Part shown: one piece after another, positions 6,533 through 15,375 of the stretch
Numbering within the stretch: the first letter of the stretch is position 1
How the letters are laid out: each line of letters opens with the position of its first letter
From: CAZWEZ01 sp964632795
Lineage (GTDB): Bacteria; Pseudomonadota; Alphaproteobacteria; Rhodospirillales; 2-02-FULL-58-16
DNA length: 20,003 nt
Direction of reading: 5' to 3'
Assembly (NCBI GenBank): GCA_964632795.1
Contig: CAZWEZ010000067.1
Span: forward strand, 1-20,003
Notes under the pieces: generated by a model
Database searches by the model: none
What the model saw: only the letters and a program-made list of their open reading frames with translations
What the model was told of the DNA's origin: nothing
Translations under genes and position numbers: made by a program

Positions 6533-8524
6533 ATGCGAACCAAAGTGAAGGAAGTCTGGCGATCTTTCGAACTTACTTGGTTCCTGCCCCCCATAATAAC
6601 GGCATCGTTCGTCGCGGTTATCGCAATCGTGTTCTGGCAGATGCACAGCTACGATCTAGATTCCCATCGCGCGCACCTCTCCAGAACTCTTGAGAACACC
6701 GCCGAGACAATCCGCCGCAACCTGGACGCTGACCGCGAATACCTGCTGCTCCTGGCCGAGGACGTGGCGCGTGGCGCGCTGAACGCGGAGACCTTCCAAA
6801 CACGTGTTTCGCAATACGTGGCCGACCACCCTGGCCTGATCAACGTGACTTGGGCGGACGCCGAGTTCGTCATCCGCCGGACGGCACCCTTCGCGCCGAA
6901 CAAGCAGGTGATTGGCCTCAAGCTCACCCTGCCGGAGCCGGAGCGGGCCTCCAAGCTCTCCCGGGACACCGGGAGACCCGTCTACACCAAACCTTTCGTG
7001 GTCATACAGGGGCAACCCGCCTTCGAGGTCTATGTACCGGTCTTTCGGGGCGGGATGTTTATGGGAACGTTCGGCGGCATCTATTCGGCCAGCGACGTCT
7101 TGCGCAACGCCGTTTCACCGTCGGTGAGTGCCGATTATGAGGCGGTTATCATGGACGACACGGGTACTCCCATCGCCGAGGTGTCTGACCCGGAGCGCAA
7201 GATCGACGACCTCGTCATCGCTACTCGGCCCCTGGCTCCGGTCGGACAGGGCACTGCGCTGCGCCTCGCCCATTACAAGGGGAATGTGAACTGGAGAGTG
7301 ATGTCGCTTTTGTTGGTCTCCATCGGCCTTGCCATCGGCCTCGGCGTCAGCATGTGGGCGCATCGCCAGGTCACCGAGCGCAAGCGGTCCGAGGAGGCCC
7401 TGCGCCAGTCGGAGGAACGGTTCCGTTTGGTCGCCCAATCGACCGGCGACGCTATTATCGCCATCGACGACGAAGGACGGATCGTCTCCTGGAACCGGGG
7501 CGCCGAACGGATGTTCGGTTGCCCCGAAGGCGAAGTGATCGGCAAGCCGCTGACCGGATTCATGCCCGAAGAGTTCCGCAAGGACTACGAAGCGAGCCTG
7601 AAGCGCCTGCGCGGCGGCGGCAAGGCCAGACACGCCGGCCGCACCGTGGAGCTGCGCGGGCGGCGCACGGACGGCGGCGAATTCCCGCTGGAGCTGTCGC
7701 TGGGTTGGTGGACGGCGGGCGGCGAGACCTTCTACAGCGGCGTCGTCCGCGACATCACCGAGCGCAAGCGGGCCGAGGCGGCCCTGCTCAAGGCCAAGGA
7801 GGCGGCCGAGGTGGCCAACCGCGCCAAGACCGAGTTCCTGGCCAACATGAGCCACGAGCTGCGCACCCCGCTGAACTCGGTGATCGGTTTCTCCGAGATG
7901 ATGACGCTCGAGGCGTTCGGACCGCTGGCCAACGACACCTACCTGGAATACACCCGCGACATCAACGACGCCGGCAACCATCTGCTGGAGATCATCAACG
8001 ACATCCTCGACTTCTCCAGGATCGAGGCCGGCGAGATCGACTTCACCGAAGACGAACTGGACGTCGCCAAGACCATCGAGTCCTGCCTGAGGATCATCTC
8101 GGAGCGGGCGATGAAGGCCCGGGTCACGGTGTCCTCGGACGTCCCGGACGATTTCCCGCTGCTCTACGGTGACGAGACCCGGGTCAAGCAGATTCTCCTC
8201 AACCTGCTGTCCAACGGGGTCAAGTTCACGCGCCCGGAGGGGCGGACCGTAGTCGAGGCCCGACGCGATCCCCACGGGGCGATCGTGCTGCGGGTCCGCG
8301 ACACCGGCGTCGGCATCCCGGCCAAGGACATCCCCCGGGTGCTGGAGTCGTTCGGACAGGTCGCCGATGCGATGACCCGCGACCACCCGGGGACCGGCCT
8401 CGGCCTGTCCATGGCCAAGTCGCTGACCGAGCTCCACGGCGGCACCCTGTCCATCGACAGCGAGGTCGGCGTCGGCACCACGGTCACCGTCCGCTTCCCC
8501 CCCGAACGGGTGCTGGAACACTGA
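6533..8524 (+). CDS. Membrane-bound PAS sensor histidine kinase
   Basis: This is a 663-residue protein. Transmembrane helix 1 is at about 17-36 and an extracytoplasmic sensory region (PDC/Cache-like, with YVPVFRGGMFMGTFGGIY) at about 37-252. Transmembrane helix 2 is at about 255-276 and a PAS domain at about 290-415. The HisKA box FLANMSHELRTPLN carries the phospho-acceptor His441, and the HATPase_c domain follows from about 545. ATP-site motifs are intact: the N-box VKQILLNLLSNGVKF, DTGVGIP near 590 and GTGLGLS near 620. It should autophosphorylate in response to a periplasmic and a cytoplasmic cue and pass phosphate to a response regulator. It has no receiver domain and no regulator lies nearby, so it is an orphan kinase. 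The start follows TAGGAGA. The stop is 6 bases before a palindrome. Confidence 0.93.
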   Translation: MRTKVKEVWRSFELTWFLPPIITASFVAVIAIVFWQMHSYDLDSHRAHLSRTLENTAETIRRNLDADREYLLLLAEDVARGALNAETFQTRVSQYVADHPGLINVTWADAEFVIRRTAPFAPNKQVIGLKLTLPEPERASKLSRDTGRPVYTKPFVVIQGQPAFEVYVPVFRGGMFMGTFGGIYSASDVLRNAVSPSVSADYEAVIMDDTGTPIAEVSDPERKIDDLVIATRPLAPVGQGTALRLAHYKGNVNWRVMSLLLVSIGLAIGLGVSMWAHRQVTERKRSEEALRQSEERFRLVAQSTGDAIIAIDDEGRIVSWNRGAERMFGCPEGEVIGKPLTGFMPEEFRKDYEASLKRLRGGGKARHAGRTVELRGRRTDGGEFPLELSLGWWTAGGETFYSGVVRDITERKRAEAALLKAKEAAEVANRAKTEFLANMSHELRTPLNSVIGFSEMMTLEAFGPLANDTYLEYTRDINDAGNHLLEIINDILDFSRIEAGEIDFTEDELDVAKTIESCLRIISERAMKARVTVSSDVPDDFPLLYGDETRVKQILLNLLSNGVKFTRPEGRTVVEARRDPHGAIVLRVRDTGVGIPAKDIPRVLESFGQVADAMTRDHPGTGLGLSMAKSLTELHGGTLSIDSEVGVGTTVTVRFPPERVLEH

Positions 8525-8530
8525 GCCATA

Positions 8531-8563
8531 ATACCAAAGGTCATTGATAATGACCTTTGGTAT
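8531..8563. repeat. Perfect 15-bp-stem palindrome after the sensor kinase gene
   Basis: ATACCAAAGGTCATT (8531-8545) and its exact reverse complement (8549-8563) flank a 3-base loop. It starts 6 bases after the kinase stop codon. There is no T-run after either arm, so an intrinsic terminator is unlikely, although the hairpin could stabilise the transcript end. Its outer end, CCTTTGGTATAA, resembles sequences at 68-78 and 14326-14336. This suggests a small dispersed palindromic repeat. Confidence 0.8.
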
Positions 8564-8699
8564 AACCCGGTTTCGCCGAACCGGCGGTTGGAGAGCATGC
8601 CAACGCCCGGGTCTTGAAAGTTCTGGCCCGCCTCACCGCCGCTGCCTATGGTTCGGGGATGGGGAACGCCCGCCGTCCCATCGTCCAGGCGCCGTCGCC

Positions 8700-9581
8700 A
8701 TGATCGGCGAGCTGTTTCCAATCATCGCCCCGGTGTTCGTGGGCGCCGGCATCGGCTTCGCCTGGGCGCGGCTGGAGCGGCCCTACGACACCGACCTGGT
8801 GACCGCCCTGATCACCAACGTCGGCGCCCCGTGCCTGGTGCTGTCGACCCTGATCGCGGTCGATCTCGAGGTCGGCGCCTTCGCCGTCATGGCCGGGGCC
8901 TCGCTGGCCGCGTTCGCCGTCATGGCCGCCATCTCGGCGGCCATCCTCAAGGCGGCGGGGCTGTCCCTGCGCACCTTCGTGGCGCCGGTGACCTTCTCCA
9001 ACTGCGGCAACATGGGGCTGCCGCTGTCGCTGCTCGCCTTCGGCGAGGCGGGGCTGGCGCTGGCCATCGTCTTCTTCACCATCAGCGCGCTGTCCATGTT
9101 CACCATCGGCGCCGCCGTCGTCTCGGGCGCCATGTCGCTGAACAAGCTGGCCCGCATCCCCATCCTGTACGCGGTGGCGGCGGCGCTGGTGTTCATGGCC
9201 ACCGACATCGAACCCCCGGCGTGGCTGCTCAACACCACCCGGCTCCTCGGCGGGATGACGATCCCGATGATGCTGATCACGCTTGGCGTATCGCTGGCCC
9301 GGCTCAGGATCGCCAGCCTCCCCAGGAGTCTGGCCCTGTCGCTGTTGCGTCTGGTCCTGGGGTTCGCGGTGGGGGTGGCGCTGGCCGCCGGGTTCGGTTT
9401 CGAGGGCACGGCGCGCGGGGTGCTGATCCTCCAGTCGAGCATGCCGGTGGCGGTGTTCAACTACCTGTTCGCCCAGCGCTACCAAAGGGAGCCCGAAGAG
9501 GTGGCGGGGATGGTGGTAATCTCCACCGCCATCTCGTTCCTGACCCTGCCGGGGTTGCTGTGGTTCGTGTTGAGAGTCTGA
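8700..9581 (+). CDS. AEC (auxin efflux carrier) family transporter
   Basis: This is a 293-residue, very hydrophobic protein with about ten predicted membrane helices in two five-helix halves separated near the middle (around KLARIPILYAVAAALVF). It has the AEC family features FSNCGNMGLPLSLLAFGE at about 98-115 and LLGGMTIPMMLITLG near 185. AEC carriers export or exchange small organic anions across the inner membrane; the substrate is not predictable here. The frame is open upstream to 8544, but the ATG at 8700 matches the family N-terminus (MxxxFxxIxPxFxxxxxG). Only a weak ribosome site precedes it. The stop codon lies inside the left arm of the inverted-repeat element at 9573-9841. Confidence 0.9.
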   Translation: MIGELFPIIAPVFVGAGIGFAWARLERPYDTDLVTALITNVGAPCLVLSTLIAVDLEVGAFAVMAGASLAAFAVMAAISAAILKAAGLSLRTFVAPVTFSNCGNMGLPLSLLAFGEAGLALAIVFFTISALSMFTIGAAVVSGAMSLNKLARIPILYAVAAALVFMATDIEPPAWLLNTTRLLGGMTIPMMLITLGVSLARLRIASLPRSLALSLLRLVLGFAVGVALAAGFGFEGTARGVLILQSSMPVAVFNYLFAQRYQREPEEVAGMVVISTAISFLTLPGLLWFVLRV

Positions 9582-9841
9582 CCCATAATGTATTGTGTGT
9601 TTTCAACGAGTTGGAAGGGCGCCAATGCCAGGAAAGGCGGCGAAGGCGATGCTGGAGCATCGTCGAGCCGTCTTGACGCCGCAGGGGCGCCCTTCCAACT
9701 CGCCCTACGGGAGCCTTGTGTTCGCGCCCCGGGGCGTCGTGACGCCCTGGTGATGCGCCAACATCACGGCGGCCGCCACTCCTACCGGAGGCACGAACAC
9801 AAGGCTTTGAAAACACACAATACATTATGGGTCAGACTCTA
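9573..9841. mobile_element. 269-bp nested inverted-repeat element, three-way-junction fold
   Basis: The outer arms 9573-9606 and 9808-9841 are perfect 34-base reverse complements beginning AGAGTCTGACCCATAATG. Immediately inside are two side-by-side hairpins. Stem A pairs 9607-9623 with 9686-9702 (17 bp). Stem B pairs 9713-9724 with 9795-9806 (12 bp). Each contains further small hairpins: CGATGC/GCATCG in A, and GGGCGTC/GACGCCC plus GTGATG/CATCAC in B. A single strand would fold as a Y with branched tips. It separates the AEC and PrsW genes and encodes no protein. The class of element is unknown to me. Confidence 0.82.
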
Positions 9842-9863
9842 AGATGAAAGGATCGGGGAAACG

Positions 9864-10637
9864 ATGGGGTTGTGGATTCCGCTGAGCGCGGCGGTGGTGC
9901 CGGCGCTGCTGATCCTCTGGTACTTCACCACCCGGGACGTCTTTCGCGAACCGGCCAGGGTGATCTGGGCGACGTTCTTCCTGGGCGTGCTGTCGATCGT
10001 CCCGGTGCTCGTCGTGGCCCTTGTCGCCAACCAGCTCATCGCCCCCCTCGGCGGGTTCGTCGAGCGGGGGATCGCCCAGGCGTTCCTGGTCGCCGCCGCC
10101 CCCGAGGAGTTCTTCAAGCTCCAGGTCCTGATCTGGTACTGCCTGCGCCACCGGGAATTCGACGAACCCATGGACGGCATCGTCTACGGGGTGACGGCGT
10201 CCCTCGGCTTCGCCGCCTTCGAGAACATCTTCTACGTCTCGGCGGACCTCGACCAATGGCTGTTCACCGCCGTCATGCGTTCGCTGACCGCGGTGCCGCT
10301 CCATGGGGCGCTGGGCGCAATCATGGGCCAATACGTCGCCCAGGCCCGGTTCGCCCCCCAGCGCCGCCGGGCCCTGCTGTGGCGGGCGTGGTGGGTGCCG
10401 GCGTTGCTGCACGGCCTCTACAACGCGCCGCTGCTGGTCCAGCAGGAGGCGGGGGCGATGAGGGTCGCGATGTCGGGAGGGAAGGAACTGGCCCTCGGGC
10501 TGGGGGCGATCGCGGTGCTGGCGGTGGCGGTGGTGTGGGCCCTCAGGCTGACCGCCCGCCTGCGCGCCCGGCAGGTGGAGACCGTCAAGGGGTTGTCCGA
10601 GACCGCCAGGCGGCTCGCCGAACGATTCGACGAATAG
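9864..10637 (+). CDS. PrsW-family intramembrane metalloprotease
   Basis: This 257-residue polytopic membrane protein (about seven to eight helices) has the PrsW/CPBP-like glutamic-type active-site motifs. These are EEFFK at 81-85, AFEN at 118-121, LHG with His147 and LLHGLYN with His183. PrsW proteins cut membrane proteins within the bilayer; the Bacillus enzyme cleaves anti-sigma factor RsiW. No anti-sigma/sigma pair is visible here, so the target is unknown. The C-terminus is a short charged tail. The start at 9864 is preceded by GGATCGGGGAA; an earlier ATG at 9844 is out of frame. The palindromic element ends 22 bases upstream, so it may have separated this gene from its original promoter or supply part of the leader. 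It is convergent with the oxidoreductase gene, with only three bases between. Confidence 0.88.
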   Translation: MGLWIPLSAAVVPALLILWYFTTRDVFREPARVIWATFFLGVLSIVPVLVVALVANQLIAPLGGFVERGIAQAFLVAAAPEEFFKLQVLIWYCLRHREFDEPMDGIVYGVTASLGFAAFENIFYVSADLDQWLFTAVMRSLTAVPLHGALGAIMGQYVAQARFAPQRRRALLWRAWWVPALLHGLYNAPLLVQQEAGAMRVAMSGGKELALGLGAIAVLAVAVVWALRLTARLRARQVETVKGLSETARRLAERFDE

Positions 10638-10640
10638 CTT

Positions 10641-13600
10641 TTATTCGGCGGCGGTGGCGCTGGGCGCCGGGGCGCGGTAGGCGGCCATCAATTCGGCCTC
10701 GCGGGCCTTGGCCTCGGCGGCGTTTCGCGCCTTGACGTGGCCGAAGCCGCGGATCGTCTCGGGCAGCGAGGCGATCTCGACGGCCAGCGCGTGGTTGTCG
10801 GCGTTCAGGCCCTCCACGAGTTCCTCGAGCGTGGCTTCGTAGTCGACGATCAGGCGGCGTTCCAGCTTGCGTTCGGCGGTGTTGGCGAAGACGTCGAAGG
10901 GGGTGCCGCGGAGGCCCTTCATCCGGGCCAGCAGCCTGAAGGCGGTCATCATCCACGGCCCGAATTCGCGCTTGCGCGCCTCTCCCGTGTTGGGGTCGAG
11001 GCTGGCCAACAGCGGCGGCGCCAAGTGGAAGGAGAGCCGGATGTCGCCCTCGAAGCGCTCCCGGATGCTTTCCAGGAAGTCGCCCTCGGCGTACAGCCGC
11101 GCCACCTCGTACTCGTCCTTGTAGGCCAGCAGCTTGAAGTAGGAATTGGCGACCGCCTCGGCCAGGGTGTCGGAGGTGGCGTCGGCCCGGCGGACCCGTT
11201 CGACCAGGCTCGTGTAGCGCTCGGCGCAGGCGGTGTCCCGGGAGGCGACGAGCTCCTCGGCCCGCCGCGCGATCAGGCCGTCCAGGGTCCGCTCCCCGGG
11301 CGGCGGCGGCGACATCTCCGGGATCGCGATGCGCTCGACGGCGGCGGCGTCGTGGGCGGCGCGGCGGCCCCACAGGAAGGCCTGCTTGTTGAAGTCGACG
11401 GCGACCCCGTTGATCTCGATGGCCCGCCCGATGGCCTCCGTCGACAGCGGGATCAGGCCTTTCTGGTAGGCGAAGCCGACCATGAACATGTTGGTGGCGA
11501 TGGAATCGCCGAGCAGCGCCGTGACCAGCCGCCCGGCGTCGATGAAGTGGGCGCCGCCGGGCCTGGTGACGGCGACGATGACCTGCTCCAGGTCGTGCTC
11601 CGGGTAGTCGAGGTCGGGGTCGTGGGTGAAGGCGGCGGTCATCGTCCGGTGGCGGTTGACCACCGCGCTGGACAGGCGCCGGCGCAGCTTGGCCAGGGAT
11701 TCGAAGCTGCCGGTGGTGACCATGTCGCAACCCAGCACCAGGTTGGCCCCGCCGGCGGCGATGCGCACGGCGTGGATATCCCCGGGGGCGTCGGCGATCC
11801 TGAGGTGGCTGACCACCGCCCCGTTCTTCTGGGCCAGACCGGTCATGTCGAGCACCGTGATCCCCTTGTCCTCGAGGTGGGCGGCCATCCCCAGGACGGC
11901 GCCGACGGTGACCACGCCGGTGCCCCCGATGCCGGTGATGACGATGTTGTAGGGGGTCGCGGTATCGGGAAGGAGGGGATCGGGCAGGGCCGGGAACGGT
12001 ACCTCGCCGAGCGCCTGGCGCTTGCGCGGGGTGCCGCCGTGGACGGTGACGAAGCTGGGGCAGAAGCCGTTGAGGCAGGAGAAGTCCTTGTTGCACGACG
12101 ACTGGTCGATGGCCCGCTTGCGGCCCTTGTCGGTCTCGACCGGGACGATCGAGACACAGTTGGACTTGACCCCGCAGTCGCCGCAGCCTTCGCACACCGC
12201 CTCGTTGATCACCACCCGGCGGTCCGGGTCGGGGGCCTGGCCGCGCTTGCGCCGGCGGCGCAACTCGGCGGCGCAGGTCTGGTCGTAGATCAGCACCGAG
12301 ACGCCCTTGATCCGGCGCAGGTCGCGCTGGAGACGGTCCATCTCGTCGCGGTGATGAAAGTCGACGCCGGTGGCGAAAGCGCCCCCGCCGCCGGAATACT
12401 TGGCCGGGTCGTCGCTGACCACGACGATCCGCTCGACCCCCTCGGCGCGGACCTGGTTGGTGATGATGGGCACGCTGAGGGGGCCATCCACGGGCTGGCC
12501 GCCGGTCATCGCCACGGCGTCGTTGTAGAGGATCTTGTAAGTGATGTTGACCCCGGCGGCGACCGCCGCGCGGATCGCCAGCAGCCCCGAATGGTAGTAC
12601 GTGCCGTCGCCCAGGTTGACGAAGATGTGGTCGGTATCGGTGAACGGCGCCTGGCCGATCCAGGTGGCGCCCTCGCCGCCCATGTGGGTGAAGGTGTCGG
12701 TGTCGCGGTCCATCCAGGTCGCCATGTAGTGACAGCCGATGCCGGCCACCGCGCGGGAGCCCTCGGGGACCAGGGTCGAGATGTTGTGGGGGCACCCCGA
12801 ACAGAAGTAGGGGACGCGCTCGATGTCGGGCAGCGGTCCGGACAGCGCCTCCTCCTTGCGCTCCAGGAACTCCAGGCGCTCCTTGATCCGGGGCGAGGTG
12901 TAGAAGCGCTCGACGCGGGCGGCGATGGCGCGCGCGATGCGGGCCGGGCTCAGTTCCCCGGCCGAGGGCAGGATCCATTCCCCGGTGTCGTCGAACTTGC
13001 CGAACACCCGCGGCCGGACGTCGGCCCGCCAGTTGTAGAGCTGCTCCTTGAGCTGGTTCTCGATGACGGCGCGCTTCTCCTCGACCACCAGGATCTCGTC
13101 CAGGCCCTCGGCGAAGTGGCGGATTCCCTCGCGCTCCAGCGGCCAGCTCATCCCCACCTTGAGCACCCTCAAGCCGATCTCGGCGGCGTGCCCGGCGTCG
13201 ATGCCGAGGTCGTCCAGCGCCTGCATGACGTCGAGGTAGGACTTGCCGGTGGTGACGATGCCCAACCGCGGCTGCGGGCTGTCGATGACCACCCGGTTGA
13301 GGTCGTTGGCCCGGGCGAAGGCCAGCGCGGCGTACATCTTGTGGCGCTGGAGGCGTTCCTCCTGGACCAGCGGCCGGTCGGGCCAGCGGATGTGGAGGCC
13401 GCCTTCGGGGATCTCGAAGTCGTCGGGCAGGCGGACGGTGACGCGGCCGGGATCGACCGCCACCGAGGCCGTCGAATCGACGTTCTCGGTGATCGTCTTG
13501 ACCCCCACCCAGCAGCCGGAATAGCGCGACATCGCCCAGCCCAGGATGCCCAGGTCCAGCAGGTCCTGGACGTTGCACGGGTTGAGGACCGGGAACTGGG

Positions 13601-14090
13601 CGTCCATGAAGGCGTATTCGCTCTGGCTGGGCAGGGTCGAGGACTTGCAGGCCGGGTCGTCGCCGGCCATCGCCAGCACTCCGCCGTGGGCCGAGGTGCC
13701 GGCGAAGTTGGCGTGGCGGAAGACGTCCCCGGTCCTATCGACGCCGGGACCCTTGCCGTACCACATGGCGAAGACGCCGTCGTAGCGGGCGCCCTCGAAC
13801 AGGTTGACCTGCTGGGACCCCCAGATGGCGGTCGCCGCCAGGTCCTCGTTGATCCCCGGCTGGAAGCGGATGTGGTGGGGCTCGAGGAACTTCTCGGCCC
13901 GCCAGAACTCCTTGTCGACGTTGCCCAGCGGCGAGCCCCGGTAGCCGGTCACCAAGCCGGCGGTGTTAAGCCCGGCCAGGGCATCGCGCTGGCGTTGGAT
14001 CAGGCACAGGCGGACCAGCGCCTGGGTGCCGGTCAGGAAGACCCGTCCCGTTTCAACCGTGTATTTGTCGTCGAGGGTGACCGATCTCAA
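10641..14090 (-). CDS. Indolepyruvate:ferredoxin oxidoreductase, fused alpha/beta type
   Basis: This is a 1149-residue protein from the TTG at 14090. It is a thiamine-diphosphate 2-oxoacid:ferredoxin oxidoreductase of the long fused kind, which decarboxylates aryl pyruvates from aromatic amino acid breakdown to aryl-acyl-CoA. From the N-terminus there is the pyrimidine-binding part (GLNTAGLVTGYRGSPLG) and the Cys motif FCSGCPHN near 430. Next come the TPP motif GDGTYYHSG near 493 and cysteine clusters CEGCGDCGVKSNC and CNKDFSCLNGFC at about 630-675. The gamma domain (GIGGTGVVTVG) and a long C-terminal domain complete it. All key motifs are present. The TTG at 14090 has GGAGG at ideal spacing and fits the usual start just before RSVTLDDKY. 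A TTG at 14138 is in frame but lacks a ribosome site. Confidence 0.93.
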   Translation of the reverse strand: MRSVTLDDKYTVETGRVFLTGTQALVRLCLIQRQRDALAGLNTAGLVTGYRGSPLGNVDKEFWRAEKFLEPHHIRFQPGINEDLAATAIWGSQQVNLFEGARYDGVFAMWYGKGPGVDRTGDVFRHANFAGTSAHGGVLAMAGDDPACKSSTLPSQSEYAFMDAQFPVLNPCNVQDLLDLGILGWAMSRYSGCWVGVKTITENVDSTASVAVDPGRVTVRLPDDFEIPEGGLHIRWPDRPLVQEERLQRHKMYAALAFARANDLNRVVIDSPQPRLGIVTTGKSYLDVMQALDDLGIDAGHAAEIGLRVLKVGMSWPLEREGIRHFAEGLDEILVVEEKRAVIENQLKEQLYNWRADVRPRVFGKFDDTGEWILPSAGELSPARIARAIAARVERFYTSPRIKERLEFLERKEEALSGPLPDIERVPYFCSGCPHNISTLVPEGSRAVAGIGCHYMATWMDRDTDTFTHMGGEGATWIGQAPFTDTDHIFVNLGDGTYYHSGLLAIRAAVAAGVNITYKILYNDAVAMTGGQPVDGPLSVPIITNQVRAEGVERIVVVSDDPAKYSGGGGAFATGVDFHHRDEMDRLQRDLRRIKGVSVLIYDQTCAAELRRRRKRGQAPDPDRRVVINEAVCEGCGDCGVKSNCVSIVPVETDKGRKRAIDQSSCNKDFSCLNGFCPSFVTVHGGTPRKRQALGEVPFPALPDPLLPDTATPYNIVITGIGGTGVVTVGAVLGMAAHLEDKGITVLDMTGLAQKNGAVVSHLRIADAPGDIHAVRIAAGGANLVLGCDMVTTGSFESLAKLRRRLSSAVVNRHRTMTAAFTHDPDLDYPEHDLEQVIVAVTRPGGAHFIDAGRLVTALLGDSIATNMFMVGFAYQKGLIPLSTEAIGRAIEINGVAVDFNKQAFLWGRRAAHDAAAVERIAIPEMSPPPPGERTLDGLIARRAEELVASRDTACAERYTSLVERVRRADATSDTLAEAVANSYFKLLAYKDEYEVARLYAEGDFLESIRERFEGDIRLSFHLAPPLLASLDPNTGEARKREFGPWMMTAFRLLARMKGLRGTPFDVFANTAERKLERRLIVDYEATLEELVEGLNADNHALAVEIASLPETIRGFGHVKARNAAEAKAREAELMAAYRAPAPSATAAE

Positions 14091-14325
14091 GTCAACGATC
14101 CTCCGGGGACCGGCGGAAACCGGCGGCTCCTTCGCCAAGTGGTTGATAGAAAGGTAGTAACTGTCGGCCTTCCTGGCAATAAACCCGTGCTCGGCGAAAC
14201 GTCATTCGAAACGATCGAACCGCCGGACGGCGGCCGGCGAGGAAAAATTGCCCGGCGCCGCGAGCCGGCGAAAGATGATATGCCGCGCGGAATCGGGAAA
14301 GGGGTGATTTCGTCACAGCCAGCCG

Positions 14326-14336
14326 TTATACCAAGG
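14326..14336 (-). promoter_or_regulatory. CCTTGGTATAA motif in the divergent oxidoreductase/epimerase gap
   Basis: Read on the minus strand this is CCTTGGTATAAC, an exact copy of the 11-base core at 68-78 and an extended -10-like sequence pointing toward the oxidoreductase. It would give a leader of about 230 nt to the 14090 start. No clear -35 is seen. The rest of the 14091-14388 gap holds only a GC-rich small stem near 14221-14240 and no gene. Confidence 0.3.
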
Positions 14337-14388
14337 TTCCTATGTATTTTATCGGGGACGCGCGTCCCACGGCATCGGATCAACGCCC

Positions 14389-15360
14389 ATGACGGTCCTG
14401 GTTACCGGCGCCGCCGGCTTCATCGGTTTCCACGTCTCCCTGGCCCTGCTTTCGCGCGGCCGGCGGGTGGTCGGCGTCGACGACCTCAACGACTACTACG
14501 AGGTGTCGCTGAAGGAGGCCCGCCTGGCGATCCTCGGCGCCGAGGAGGGGTTCGCCTTCGAGCGCCTGGACATCGCCGAGCGCGCCGCCATGGGGGACCT
14601 CGCCGGGCGCCACCCGGGGATCACCCATGTCGTCCACCTGGCGGCCCAGGCCGGGGTCCGCTACTCGTTGATCAACCCCTACGCCTACACCCGGACCAAC
14701 ATCGAGGGACACCTGGTGGTGCTCGAGACGTGTCGCCGGCTGGAGCGTCTCGAACACGTGGTCTACGCCTCGTCGTCGTCGGTCTACGGGGCCAACGCCA
14801 AGCTGCCGTTTTCGACCCGGGACGCGGCCGACTCCCCGGTCTCGCTCTACGGGGCGTCCAAGCGGGCGATGGAGCTGATCAGCCACTCCCACGGCCACCT
14901 CAACGGCCTGCCCCAGACCGGGCTCAGGTTCTTCACCGTCTACGGCCCCTGGGGGCGGCCCGACATGGCGGCTTTCATCTTCGCCCGCAAGATCCTGGCC
15001 GGCGAGCCGATCGAGGTCTTCAACAACGGCGATATGAGCCGCGACTTCACCTACATCGACGACATCGTCGCCGGCCTGCTGGCCTGCCTCGAGCGGCCGC
15101 CGCAAGGCTCGCCGCCGTGCCGGATCTACAACCTGGGCAACCACCGCTCCGTCCGCCTGATGGACTTCATCGCCGCCATCGAGAAGGCGCTGGGGGCCAA
15201 GGCGGAGATCGAGTTCCTGCCCCTGCAGCCGGGCGACGTCAAGGACACCTACGCCGACATCGAGGACAGCCGGCGGGACTTCGGGTTCGACCCCAAGACC
15301 ACCATCGAGGAGGGCATCCCCCGGTTCGTCGACTGGTTCCGGCGCCACTACGGCGTATGA
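14389..15360 (+). CDS. NAD-dependent epimerase, probably UDP-glucuronate 4-epimerase
   Basis: This is a 323-residue extended short-chain dehydrogenase/reductase. The NAD-binding GAAGFIG is at 7-13 and the acidic DDLNDYYEVSLKEARL at 31-46 is typical of UDP-glucuronate epimerases. The catalytic Ser is in YASSSSVYG (126-134) and the Tyr154-x3-Lys158 pair is in YGASK. RFFTVYGPWGRPDMA (180-194) matches sugar-nucleotide epimerases closely. It would interconvert UDP-glucuronate and UDP-galacturonate in the cytoplasm for surface polysaccharide or LPS. No glycosyltransferase cluster adjoins it. The FkbM and SGNH genes about 10 kb away are the nearest candidates with glycan roles. It is divergent from the oxidoreductase and convergent with the MBL hydrolase, with a 15-base gap containing the perfect palindrome AGGCCGGCCT. 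Its substrate is inferred from family resemblance. Confidence 0.9.
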   Translation: MTVLVTGAAGFIGFHVSLALLSRGRRVVGVDDLNDYYEVSLKEARLAILGAEEGFAFERLDIAERAAMGDLAGRHPGITHVVHLAAQAGVRYSLINPYAYTRTNIEGHLVVLETCRRLERLEHVVYASSSSVYGANAKLPFSTRDAADSPVSLYGASKRAMELISHSHGHLNGLPQTGLRFFTVYGPWGRPDMAAFIFARKILAGEPIEVFNNGDMSRDFTYIDDIVAGLLACLERPPQGSPPCRIYNLGNHRSVRLMDFIAAIEKALGAKAEIEFLPLQPGDVKDTYADIEDSRRDFGFDPKTTIEEGIPRFVDWFRRHYGV

Positions 15361-15375
15361 CCGAGAAGGCCGGCC

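Noticed and set aside
7115..8521. 468-codon minus-strand frame opposite the sensor kinase
   Set aside because: It is antisense to a gene with intact HisKA and HATPase motifs, and it has no recognisable domain.
8531..8563. Intrinsic terminator for the sensor kinase
   Set aside because: The stem is perfect, but no T-run follows and the stem base is AT-rich, so it does not fit a Rho-independent terminator.
9457..9842. Small frames on both strands starting MYCVFS
   Set aside because: Both are readings of the two arms of the same inverted repeat. The identical first residues come from the palindrome, not from homology.
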